This document shows positions 1 through 5,452 of a stretch of 5,460 nt of DNA, piece after piece. Source of the stretch: Desulfotomaculum sp. (lineage in GTDB: Bacteria > Bacillota > Desulfotomaculia > Desulfotomaculales > Ammonificaceae); the NCBI GenBank assembly GCA_012961725.1, contig DTYU01000120.1, forward strand, positions 1 to 5,460. Reading direction: 5' to 3'. The notes beneath the pieces are model-generated. The model was not told where the DNA came from. It made no database searches and saw only the letters and a program-made list of their open reading frames with translations. A program made the position numbers and the translations under genes. Position 1 is the stretch's first letter. Every line of letters begins with the position of its first letter.

Positions 1-113
1 AGATTCAAAGAATAATCACGGGCAAAGCCTCTCTCATATAGTTGGGGTCTTTGCCTCAGTTAATGACTCTTATGGTATCTTTGTAACACTCAAATTTTTT
101 TCTTTCGTCGCGA

Positions 114-137
114 TCACTTCTTGCGTTAGAATAGTGA
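114..137 (+). promoter_or_regulatory. Imperfect inverted repeat overlapping a possible -10 box
   Basis: TCACT (114-118) pairs with AGTGA (133-137), and TCT (119-121 region) pairs with AGA inside the loop, leaving a short loop and a bulge. The 3' arm lies next to TAGAAT (127-132), one mismatch from the -10 consensus. This could be an operator, or a small hairpin if transcription starts upstream. No convincing -35 box was found, so promoter function is inference only. Confidence 0.2.
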
Positions 138-185
138 GTAGTGTTTGCCGGACGCCCGTAACAGGTACGATTTTCTGCACTGACA

Positions 186-193
186 AAGGGTGA
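186..193 (+). promoter_or_regulatory. Ribosome binding site of cysK
   Basis: AAGGGTGA contains the five bases GGTGA complementary to the 16S tail. It ends seven bases before the ATG at 201, which supports that start. It is weaker than the SD of the GYD gene at 1980-1989. Confidence 0.55.
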
Positions 194-200
194 GTCGGGA

Positions 201-1226
201 ATGACGGTAATCAACGACCCGCTCACAGCGCTAATCGGCAATACGCCGCTCGTACCGCTCACAAAGCTTGGTGCAGGCCTGCCGGCACAGGTGGCTGCCA
301 AATGCGAATGGTTTAACCCCGGCGGCAGCGCCAAAGACCGGGCGGCCCTATGGATGCTAAAGGAGGCCCTCACCAAGGGGATCATCCGGGAAGGCGGCAC
401 CATCATCGAGCCGACAAGCGGAAACACGGGGATCTCTTTAGCCTGGCTCGGTTTGCGCTTCGGTCTGCGTGTCCTCCTCACCATGCCCCAGACTATGAGC
501 CAAGAGCGGCGGCTGCTGCTTGAGGCGCTCGGTGCAGAAGTGGTGCTCACACCAGGGGCCGAGGGCTTACCCGGAGCGGTCCGCCGGGCCAAAGAACTTG
601 CGGCGGAAATCCCTGGTGCCGTGATCCTAAACCAGTTCGCCAATCCTGCCAACCCTGAAAGCCACTACCAGACGACCGGGCCGGAGATCTGGCAGGATAC
701 CGGCGGCACAGTCGATATAGTCGTCGCCGGCATCGGCACCGGCGGCACGCTGACCGGCATTGCCAGGGCCTTGAAAGAGCGCAAACCGGGCGTTAAGACG
801 GTGGCGGTGGAACCGGCAGAGTCACCCGTTCTCTCAGGTGGCACCCCAGGCAGCCACGGCATCCAAGGAATCGGCGCCGGCTTTGTCCCGGAGGTCGTCG
901 ACCGGAGTCTCATTGACGAAATCATCCCGGTGGCGACTGACGCCGCCGTCGAGACCGCGCGCTCCCTCGCCCGAAAAGAGGGGCTGCTGGTGGGCATCTC
1001 TTCCGGGGCCGCCTGTCATGCCGCCCTCGCGGTGGCCAGACGCCCGGAAAACGCAGGGAAATTGCTCGTCACCGTCTTTCCCGACGGCGCCGAACGCTAT
1101 CTCTCAGCGGGAATATTCGCGCGCTTGACCGGCTCTCAAGAGGCCGGGGGTTCGCATCCCCTGGATCCACCAGTATTCACGCGGATTCAGTGTACCACGG
1201 TAACCTTGAAGCGCCGGGAATTTTGA
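201..1226 (+). CDS. cysK: Cysteine synthase (O-acetylserine sulfhydrylase), with aberrant C-terminal tail
   Basis: PLP-dependent enzyme that makes L-cysteine from O-acetylserine and sulfide in the cytoplasm. The family landmarks appear in order: IGNTPLVPL near residues 12-20; the PLP-binding lysine K45 in GGSAKDRAA; the substrate loop TSGNTGI at 72-78; the phosphate-binding loop GTGGTLTG at 179-186; GIQGIGAGFVP at 220-230; GISSGAA at 265-271; and PDGAERYLS at 294-302, where most relatives have a serine before the GERYLS-type motif. All catalytic motifs are present, so the enzyme core looks functional. Homologues normally end a few residues after ERYLS, at about 305-310 aa. This one runs on to 341 aa through a tail that seems to be flavin-reductase remnant read in the same frame. 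The ATG at 201 has an SD seven bases upstream. CysM is an alternative name, since sequence alone does not separate the two with certainty. Confidence 0.93.
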   Translation: MTVINDPLTALIGNTPLVPLTKLGAGLPAQVAAKCEWFNPGGSAKDRAALWMLKEALTKGIIREGGTIIEPTSGNTGISLAWLGLRFGLRVLLTMPQTMSQERRLLLEALGAEVVLTPGAEGLPGAVRRAKELAAEIPGAVILNQFANPANPESHYQTTGPEIWQDTGGTVDIVVAGIGTGGTLTGIARALKERKPGVKTVAVEPAESPVLSGGTPGSHGIQGIGAGFVPEVVDRSLIDEIIPVATDAAVETARSLARKEGLLVGISSGAACHAALAVARRPENAGKLLVTVFPDGAERYLSAGIFARLTGSQEAGGSHPLDPPVFTRIQCTTVTLKRREF

Positions 1227-1552
1227 AACCGGTTCATATCCGCGACCCAGGAGTTCGTGGTGAGCGTCCTCACGGCCGAACTGGTAGAGGTCGCGCGGTT
1301 CTGCGGCAGTCACTCGGGCCGGACGGTCGACAAGATAGAGGCCTTACAGCTAGCGTCAAGGTGCCGGTCCTTTTAGACTGCTTGGCCAACATCGAGTGCC
1401 GGGTTGTCGCTACCTATCCGGCGGGCGACCACGTCCTCTTTATCGGTGAAGTCGTCGGCGGGTCGTTACTGAAGCCGGATGCAGACCCGTTGGTGATCCG
1501 GGACTGGGAGTGGGGAAGGTACGTAAAAACGGAGGGGAAAAATCCGGGATAA
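1158..1552 (+). pseudogene. Flavin reductase-like (FMN-binding split barrel) gene remnant, frameshifted
   Basis: Two overlapping frames join into one family-like sequence. The cysK frame, after its TGA at 1224-1226, continues open to a TAG at 1374 and reads NRFISATQEFVVSVLTAEL, then VARFCGSHSGRTVDKIEALQL. This resembles the core of DIM6/NTAB flavin reductases, with EFVVSVL, the FCG-x-SGR motif and vDK. Near 1345-1357 the homology jumps to a second frame reading VKVPVLLDCLANIECRV, then AGDHVLFIGEV, ending in PLVIRDWEWGRY and a TAA at 1550-1552. Living relatives reduce or bind FMN. Here a stop codon and at least one frameshift break the frame, and the N-terminal strand with the start codon is missing. 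HPLDPPVF (about 1158-1181) inside the cysK tail may be the family's PP motif; that part is tentative. No terminator follows on this strand. Confidence 0.72.
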
Positions 1553-1644
1553 AAGCATTAGTCAGGAAATCTTCGTGCCTTTCCCCTCGCCGGGAAGTCC
1601 GCGCACTGCGATCGGCGGGACTGCTGCCCCCTCCGGCAATTGGC

Positions 1645-1673
1645 AAAGAGAAGCCCGGCACACCGCGCCGGGC
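1645..1673 (-). terminator. Intrinsic terminator of the GYD gene
   Basis: On the minus strand a perfect 7-bp GC stem, GCCCGGC (1667-1673) against GCCGGGC (1653-1659), has a 7-base loop. The T-rich tract TTCTCTTT (1645-1652) follows. It lies about 20 bases beyond the GYD stop codon. On the plus strand the stem is not followed by a T run, so it should act in one direction only. Confidence 0.8.
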
Positions 1674-1694
1674 GCTCAAGAGGAGGTGCCCCGG

Positions 1695-1973
1695 TTAACC
1701 CACCAGCTTATCAAACTCTTCCACACTTATCGCCGGAAGAGTGGTAAAAGAGATACCGGTCAGCTTTGTTAGATCAACCGAGGCCTTCATCGCCTCCGGA
1801 ACCCCGGGAAAGTCGATCAGGAAAACCAGGTCGTAGGCACCTAACAGTGCGAACATTGAGTCGACCTTACCTCCTGCCCCCTCTATGGAGGCAACCACCT
1901 TCTGCGTGCGTTCAGCGGTAATCGCTTTAATCGCCTCAACAGAATACTTCCCGAGCATCAAGAATTTTGCCAC
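1695..1973 (-). CDS. GYD-domain protein, small, function unknown
   Basis: A 92-residue protein that matches the GYD family (Pfam PF08734 by recognition) over its whole length. It opens with AKFLMLGKYS, continues with an EAIKAITAERTQKV helix, and carries the family signature as GAYDLVFLIDFPG at about residues 45-57; here Ala replaces the first-position Gly-Tyr context. A hydrophobic strand, GISFTTLPAI, comes near the end. The fold is expected to be a small ferredoxin-like alpha/beta unit. The family has no established biochemical role, and none is assigned here. There is no signal peptide or membrane segment, so it is cytoplasmic. The start is GTG at 1971-1973, fixed by a perfect SD; a terminator follows the stop. 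It is the only undamaged gene between cysK and thrC, and it appears to be transcribed alone. Confidence 0.85.
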   Translation of the reverse strand: MAKFLMLGKYSVEAIKAITAERTQKVVASIEGAGGKVDSMFALLGAYDLVFLIDFPGVPEAMKASVDLTKLTGISFTTLPAISVEEFDKLVG

Positions 1974-1979
1974 TCCACT

Positions 1980-1989
1980 TCACCTCCTT
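1980..1989 (-). promoter_or_regulatory. Perfect Shine-Dalgarno deciding a GTG start
   Basis: The minus strand reads AAGGAGGTGA, a full ten-base match to the anti-SD. It lies six bases before the GTG at 1971-1973. It fixes GTG as the initiator and predicts strong translation of the GYD protein. Confidence 0.85.
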
Positions 1990-2040
1990 CTCATGTGGTG
2001 TTCTTTCTTCCCCCCAGATTAACCCTAAATAAGACCCTCT

Positions 2041-2400
2041 CTCAGCAATGATACCGTCCTGCGCACCGTCCCTTCTGACGACGACCGTCCCGTCGAGGTC
2101 AGTGCGCTAAATCTCGACTCCCGCCGCAGCACGCCTGTCGAGGACCTCGGGGTGCGGGCGGCCGTACCTGTTGCCCGCCCCGACAGAGATCACGGCAATC
2201 TAGTAGAGACGCTTCTAGGAACGAGCCCATGGTCAACGTGCGGCTCCCGGGGTGGCCGGTCTTCACGGCATCAGCAGCAAGGCCTTCGCCCTCCAGGCCG
2301 GCCTCGGCACCCCTCTGGACGCCCCGCGTGAAGAACAGACAGGCCTCCGGCTCATCACCGCCTCGCCGTACTGCGGGATACGAGAGCGACCCGTCAATAA
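2041..2400 (-). pseudogene. Remnant of ComEC/Rec2-like metallo-beta-lactamase domain, C-terminal part
   Basis: Joining frames on the minus strand gives a sequence like the end of the MBL domain found in ComEC and in stand-alone ComEC-like hydrolases. One frame reads ACLFFTRGVQRGAEAGLE, then LAADAVKTGHPGSRTLTMGS and FLEAS (to about 2205). This corresponds to family LFTGD...ADVLKVGHHGSRTSTS..FLEA. After a frameshift near 2197-2205 it continues AVISVGAGNRYGRPHPEVLD, then RRAAAGVEI, TAG (2107-2109), then RTDLDGTVVVRRDG. Damage seen: one frameshift; a nonsense codon where relatives have a codon such as Tyr (GVEI-Y-RTDLDG); HPG in place of the metal-site HHG; and TRG in place of TGD. The N-terminal half, with the HxHxDH motif, is absent. 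Living relatives are secreted or membrane-linked hydrolases, some in DNA uptake. The upstream edge of the homology is unclear. Confidence 0.7.
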
Positions 2401-3039
2401 CACCGGACGCCTTTGCACCGCTCCGACCGAAGTACGGCGCTTATACCCTTGATAGCGGCATCTTTTTTTATCCTGTGGTATCTGTCCGACTCTTCTAGAA
2501 AGCTCAAGTGCCACCGCGATAGAGACCGGATGAATCTCCGGAAGACCCGATATCTGGTGCCAGTACCCAACGCAGTAGTAAGCATACACTGCCGCTTCCT
2601 CGTAGCTGTTTGCACTGAGCACATACTTTAACATCAACAGTGCGCAGCACCCGTTCTTTCGCTGCTCCGCAAGTACTCTGCCTGCATTAATTGCACTTGC
2701 AAAGGCAGATGGCAGCTTACCGAGAGTTCCTAAGGCCTTGAGGCCCGAGTTCTTTTCGAAGTCGATAAGAGCCTCAAATTCCGCTTCGTCTTCTACCTCA
2801 GGCTCTTCCTGCTCCGGTATCACCAAACGTTCAGCGCAGGCCTGCTGCAATTCCCGGTGAAAGTCCTGAACCAGGCTCCCTGTGAGGCAACTGCGGCATT
2901 TTCTTCTTGCGGCTGCGGGATCGCCGTCTTTTAGGGCCTGTCTTGCCCCCTCGCAACACTCTTTCAGCTTATTGAGTATGTCTTCAGCCTTCTTGAAAGA
3001 CCCAGAACTGCCGCACTTGTCCCTCACAGCCTCCAACAT
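2263..3039 (-). CDS. Out-of-frame C-terminal part of the exported stalk-domain protein (helical, Cys-rich)
   Basis: This frame is open from 3069 down to the TGA at 2263-2265. Its first ATG, at 3037-3039, has no sign of being a real start. It most likely continues the upstream stalk-domain protein after a one-base frameshift: EAAYEFRKEM follows on naturally from ATDVV. From the ATG it is helix-rich, with an acidic stretch (EQEEPEVEDEAEFEA, 77-91), KALGTLGKLPSAFASAINAG (101-120) and SYEEAAVYAYYCVGYWHQISG (within 145-165). Nine cysteines occur in the first 160 residues, including CC at 28-29, C48/C51 and CC at 131-132. I recognise no family. Beyond about residue 192 (a run of seven A on the coding strand) the sequence turns Arg-rich and looks non-coding, overlapping the MBL remnant. 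The true end therefore probably lay near 2390-2440 in another frame. Confidence 0.5.
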   Translation of the reverse strand: MLEAVRDKCGSSGSFKKAEDILNKLKECCEGARQALKDGDPAAARRKCRSCLTGSLVQDFHRELQQACAERLVIPEQEEPEVEDEAEFEALIDFEKNSGLKALGTLGKLPSAFASAINAGRVLAEQRKNGCCALLMLKYVLSANSYEEAAVYAYYCVGYWHQISGLPEIHPVSIAVALELSRRVGQIPQDKKRCRYQGYKRRTSVGAVQRRPVLLTGRSRIPQYGEAVMSRRPVCSSRGASRGVPRPAWRAKALLLMP

Positions 3040-3745
3040 CTCTTTCCGGAATTCGTAAGCCGCTTCGCACTACGTCGGTCGCCGCGGGCAAAAGGGCCTC
3101 CGCCTGGGACCGCCAGCCAAGATCCGGCACGGCATACTCGTATAAGCAGTCGTCGACCTGTAACGCCTCTCCTACGGCCGGACCGACAAAAAAGAACCAC
3201 GTCTCGGTGCCGAGTTCGCTGTCCACGACCCTGCCGCGGCTTTCCCCCGGGGAGAGCCATAACGTCAAAACATCCTCCTCGCCCAGGCATCCGGCAAAGG
3301 GGTCCTCATCAGGTTCCGGTGCGGCAATCAGCACGCTTCTCGACTCCTCGTCCCACTCCACGCCTGCGCCCAGGGACTCGGAGACGAAACGCAGGGGCAC
3401 CATCGTCCTGCCGTTCACGATCTTCGCAGGAACGTCAAGCTCAATGGCGGTCAAGTCCTTGTACGCGGTCTTCACACCGATCGTCAGCGTGACGACCGTG
3501 CCGTCCCTGACTGCAGTGACCGTCCTGGTGTCGCCGTCCCAGTGGACCTCGGCGCCCAGTGCCTCGAAGATGCCGCGCAGCGGAACAAGGGCACGGCCCT
3601 CCTGGATCACGGGAGGCACGTCGAAGGAGAGCTCCCTGCCGTCCAACACGACACGGGGATTCACGGAAGCAAAGGGAGCCGCCGCAAGAACAGAGGCCAG
3701 TAAAAAACCTCCAATCACACACCGAAAACGGGCCAATTCAATCAA
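2984..3745 (-). CDS. Exported copper-amine-oxidase N-terminal (stalk) domain protein, frameshifted after residue ~226
   Basis: The N-terminus looks like a signal peptide: basic ARFRC, hydrophobic VIGGFLLASVLAAAPFA, likely cleaved near residues 23-27. Two repeats of the stalk domain (Cu_amine_oxidN1) follow. The first is RVVLDGRELSFDVPPVIQEG with ALVPLRGIFEALGAEVHWD to about residue 86. The second is AIELDVPAKIVNGRTMVPLR and FVSESLGAGVEWD to about 140. The domain is common on exported and wall-associated proteins of clostridial thermophiles and does not imply amine oxidase activity. An acidic linker (PEPDEDPF) leads to an unrecognised region (150-226). After V226 the frame degenerates (RSGLRIPERDVGG...), while the next frame gives plausible protein, so one extra base near 3067 is likely. 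No ATG is available. TTG at 3743 touches the SD, so TTG at 3734-3736 is the better start. Confidence 0.75.
   Translation of the reverse strand: MIELARFRCVIGGFLLASVLAAAPFASVNPRVVLDGRELSFDVPPVIQEGRALVPLRGIFEALGAEVHWDGDTRTVTAVRDGTVVTLTIGVKTAYKDLTAIELDVPAKIVNGRTMVPLRFVSESLGAGVEWDEESRSVLIAAPEPDEDPFAGCLGEEDVLTLWLSPGESRGRVVDSELGTETWFFFVGPAVGEALQVDDCLYEYAVPDLGWRSQAEALLPAATDVVRSGLRIPERDVGGCEGQVRQFWVFQEG
3067..3072 (-). other. Frameshift point in the stalk-domain gene
   Basis: On the minus strand, GTA GTG C GAA GCG GCT reads VV then EAA if the single C at about 3067 is skipped, joining the signal-peptide/stalk part to the helical C-terminal part. The downstream frame is closed just upstream by a TAG at 3070-3072, so the crossing must occur within a few bases. 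No recognised programmed +1 slip sequence is present. Mutation or a sequence error is more likely. Confidence 0.6.
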
Positions 3746-3752
3746 CTCCCTT
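3746..3752 (-). promoter_or_regulatory. Shine-Dalgarno that decides the stalk-protein start
   Basis: The minus strand reads AAGGGAG directly against TTG at 3743-3745 (no spacer) and nine bases before the in-frame TTG at 3734-3736. The second TTG therefore has the workable spacing and gives a protein three residues shorter. Confidence 0.5.
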
Positions 3753-3914
3753 CTTGGGCTCGCTCGGAACGTCGCACCTTCCGGCGCCGAAAGTCTCCGT
3801 GCACCTTCCAGCCCTCACGCAGAGACTTAGAGCGACGCCAAGCAACGCGCACCCCTGGCCCCACAGTCTCAGGTCTCCCGGTATTCTGCCAGAACCATCC
3901 TGTTTACTGCCTCC
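3753..3914. other. Intergenic gap between thrC terminator and stalk-protein gene
   Basis: No gene is supported here; the short open frames lack an SD and show no family features. A nine-base direct repeat, GCACCTTCC, occurs at 3774-3782 and 3801-3809 (27 bases apart start to start), with the palindrome CGGCGCCG (3782-3789) between the copies. The promoter of the stalk-protein gene should lie here, but I could not pick out a clear -35/-10 pair. Confidence 0.35.
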
Positions 3915-3940
3915 AAAAAAGCCTCCGGCTCTGCCGGCTC
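3915..3940 (-). terminator. Intrinsic terminator of thrC
   Basis: Just past the thrC stop the minus strand forms CCGGC-AGA-GCCGG (stem 3925-3929 with 3933-3937). An alternative longer pairing uses flanking AGCC/GGCT. A run of six T (3915-3920) follows. It should end thrC transcription before the stalk-protein gene, making that gene a separate unit. Confidence 0.75.
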
Positions 3941-5440
3941 TCAAACCCCGAGAATCTCCGCCACTGCGTCCCTCATTTCCTCCCGCCGCAGGACCCGCCG
4001 GTGTCTCACCGGCTTTGCGTCGAGCCCCTGAAGTCCCGGAGGCACCGGCCAGCCGGTATACTTAGATAAGATCTCGGGCAGGGCGAACTCGTCATGCGTG
4101 CTGGCGGCCTCCTCCCCAAGCAGTGCGCGTGCCACATCACGGTTGAACTTGAAAGGACTGGCGGTGGAGACGACCACCGTCGTGGTGGCGTCACCGGCAG
4201 CGTCGCGGTACCTCTCGTAGACTGCGCAGGCAACAGCGGTATGCGGATCAAGGAGATACCCGTAGCGAGAGTAGGTCTCCTTAATCGCGGTGAGCGCCGC
4301 CGCGTCGCTGGCCCAGTCGGACCAGAAAATCTCCTGCACGCGCCCAAGGGTGGTGCCGTCAACGCCGTATACACCGTTTTGCTCGAGTTCCTGCATCCAT
4401 TCGCTGATGCGCAGCGCGTCCCGGCCGGTCAGCTCAAAGAGCAGCCGCTCAAGGTTGCTCGAGACAAGGATATCCATCGACGGGCAAACGGTCCTGTAAA
4501 AAGGCCGGCGCCGGTCGTAGACGCCCGTGCGGACGAACTCGCTGAGCACGTTGTTCGCGTTCGCCGCCAAAATGAACTTTTTCACCGGCAAACCCATCTC
4601 CCGGGCGTAAAACCCGGCCAGGATGTTGCCGAAGTTTCCGGTCGGCACCGCAAAGTTAATTTTGTCGCCGGGCTGCACCGCTCCCTTCTGCAAAAGAGCA
4701 GCGTATGCAGCAAAATAATAGACGATCTGCGGCAGCAGCCGGCCCCAGTTGATGGAGTTCGCCGAAGAGAACTCCTTGCCCCGCGCCTCAAGGCGCCGCT
4801 TCAGCTCTTGGTCGGCAAAGATCTCCTTCACCCCTGCCTGGGCGTCGTCAAAGTTACCGGCCACCGCAAGCACGTAGGTGTTGCTTCCCTCCTGGGTGAC
4901 CATCTGCCTCTTTTGGACTTCGCTCACGCCCTCAAGCGGGAAGAAGACGATGATGCTCGTGCCCGGTACATCCTTGAATCCCTCCAGGGCAGCCTTGCCG
5001 GTGTCACCGGAGGTGGCCACCAGCACCACCACCTCCGCTGCCCCGCCGGTCTTTTGCACGGAGAGCCTCAGCAAGTGCGGCAACATTTGCAGCGCCATGT
5101 CCTTAAAGGCATAAGTCGGACCGTGCCACAACTCCAAGATGTAAGAGCCGTCGCCCAGGGCGCGAAGCGGCGCTATCCGGGGATCGGCGAATTTTCCCGC
5201 GCCGTAGGCCGCCCGCGTGCAGTAAGCCACCTCTTCCGGCGTAAATTCCGCCAAATATTCGCTGAGAATCCGTCCCGCCTGCTCCTGGTAGCCCAGCTCG
5301 ACAAAGGCTGCCATCTCCTCCGTACGAAACACAGGTATCCGCTCGGGGACGTAAAGCCCGCCGTCGGGCGCCAGCCCCTCCCTGATCGCCTGCGCCGCGC
5401 CGACCCGGTCGCTCAGGCCTCTGGTGCTCTCGTATAACAT
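3941..5440 (-). CDS. thrC: Threonine synthase
   Basis: PLP-dependent fold-type II lyase that converts O-phospho-L-homoserine to L-threonine and phosphate, the last step of threonine biosynthesis; cytoplasmic. The 499 residues fit the long (E. coli/yeast-like) threonine synthase class. The N-terminal domain has YESTRG (3-8) and the EGLAPDGGLYVPE motif (21-33). The PLP lysine is K113 in LWHGPTYAFKDMALQ. SGDTGKA at 144-150 is the substrate/phosphate loop, and PTGNFGNILAG at 266-276 the PLP-phosphate loop. DPHTAVA (398-404) and STASPFKF (425-432) are the usual C-terminal motifs. No break or missing key residue is seen. ATG at 5438-5440 is supported by GGAGG six bases upstream, and an intrinsic terminator follows the stop. 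Whether hom or thrB lies upstream cannot be seen, as only 20 bases remain in the window. Confidence 0.96.
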   Translation of the reverse strand: MLYESTRGLSDRVGAAQAIREGLAPDGGLYVPERIPVFRTEEMAAFVELGYQEQAGRILSEYLAEFTPEEVAYCTRAAYGAGKFADPRIAPLRALGDGSYILELWHGPTYAFKDMALQMLPHLLRLSVQKTGGAAEVVVLVATSGDTGKAALEGFKDVPGTSIIVFFPLEGVSEVQKRQMVTQEGSNTYVLAVAGNFDDAQAGVKEIFADQELKRRLEARGKEFSSANSINWGRLLPQIVYYFAAYAALLQKGAVQPGDKINFAVPTGNFGNILAGFYAREMGLPVKKFILAANANNVLSEFVRTGVYDRRRPFYRTVCPSMDILVSSNLERLLFELTGRDALRISEWMQELEQNGVYGVDGTTLGRVQEIFWSDWASDAAALTAIKETYSRYGYLLDPHTAVACAVYERYRDAAGDATTTVVVSTASPFKFNRDVARALLGEEAASTHDEFALPEILSKYTGWPVPPGLQGLDAKPVRHRRVLRREEMRDAVAEILGV

Positions 5441-5445
5441 CCTCT

Positions 5446-5452
5446 TCCTCCC
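5446..5452 (-). promoter_or_regulatory. Ribosome binding site of thrC
   Basis: The minus strand reads GGGAGGA about five bases before the ATG at 5438-5440. This is a strong, well-spaced SD that confirms the chosen start. Confidence 0.75.

Larger units (their letters stand above)
1..200. other. Non-coding leader upstream of cysK
   Basis: I find no credible gene here; the open frame on the minus strand is a shadow of cysK and this leader. The stretch is AT-richer than the genes around it. It holds a 7-bp inverted repeat, GGCAAAG at 21-27 and CTTTGCC at 49-55. A second imperfect inverted repeat lies at 114-137: arms TCACT and AGTGA, with an inner TCT/AGA pairing and a two-base bulge. TAGAAT at 127-132 resembles a -10 box, but no good -35 box sits 16-18 bases upstream. 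I looked for SAM riboswitch and T-box signatures, which would suit a sulfur or amino-acid gene, and did not recognise any. Confidence 0.4.

Noticed and set aside
1..200. SAM riboswitch or T-box leader for cysK
   Set aside because: None of the conserved core sequences, nor a terminator/antiterminator pair, could be seen.
56..652. 198-codon minus-strand frame across the cysK start
   Set aside because: Its main part is the complement of conserved cysK motifs, so it is a shadow.
1581..1596. Small hairpin TTCCC/GGGAA after the flavin reductase remnant
   Set aside because: Five-base stem with no T-run after it, so not a credible terminator.
2438..2470. Possible plus-strand terminator ending in seven T
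   Set aside because: Only a four-base CGCT/AGCG stem precedes the T run, too weak. The run is better read as the A7 tract of the minus-strand gene.
2229..2498. Plus-strand frames with protein-like stretches in the cysK-thrC interval
   Set aside because: They lie opposite the ComEC-like remnant, whose minus-strand translation matches family motifs far better; no SD on the plus strand.
3060..3075. Programmed +1 frameshifting in the stalk-domain gene
   Set aside because: No slippery codon followed by stop, and no upstream internal SD like that of prfB; mutation or error explains it more simply.
3774..3809. Nine-base direct repeats as transposon or attachment-site scars
   Set aside because: Two short copies 27 bases apart without any transposase, integrase or longer inverted ends; likely chance or a minor regulatory repeat.
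3207..3830. 207-codon plus-strand frame opposite the stalk-domain gene
   Set aside because: Ser/Pro/Thr-rich shadow of the stalk repeats; no SD and no recognisable domain.
4094..5437. 447-codon open frame on the plus strand opposite thrC
   Set aside because: It is the antisense shadow of a clear threonine synthase; its sequence is Arg/His/Val-rich with no family motif and no SD.
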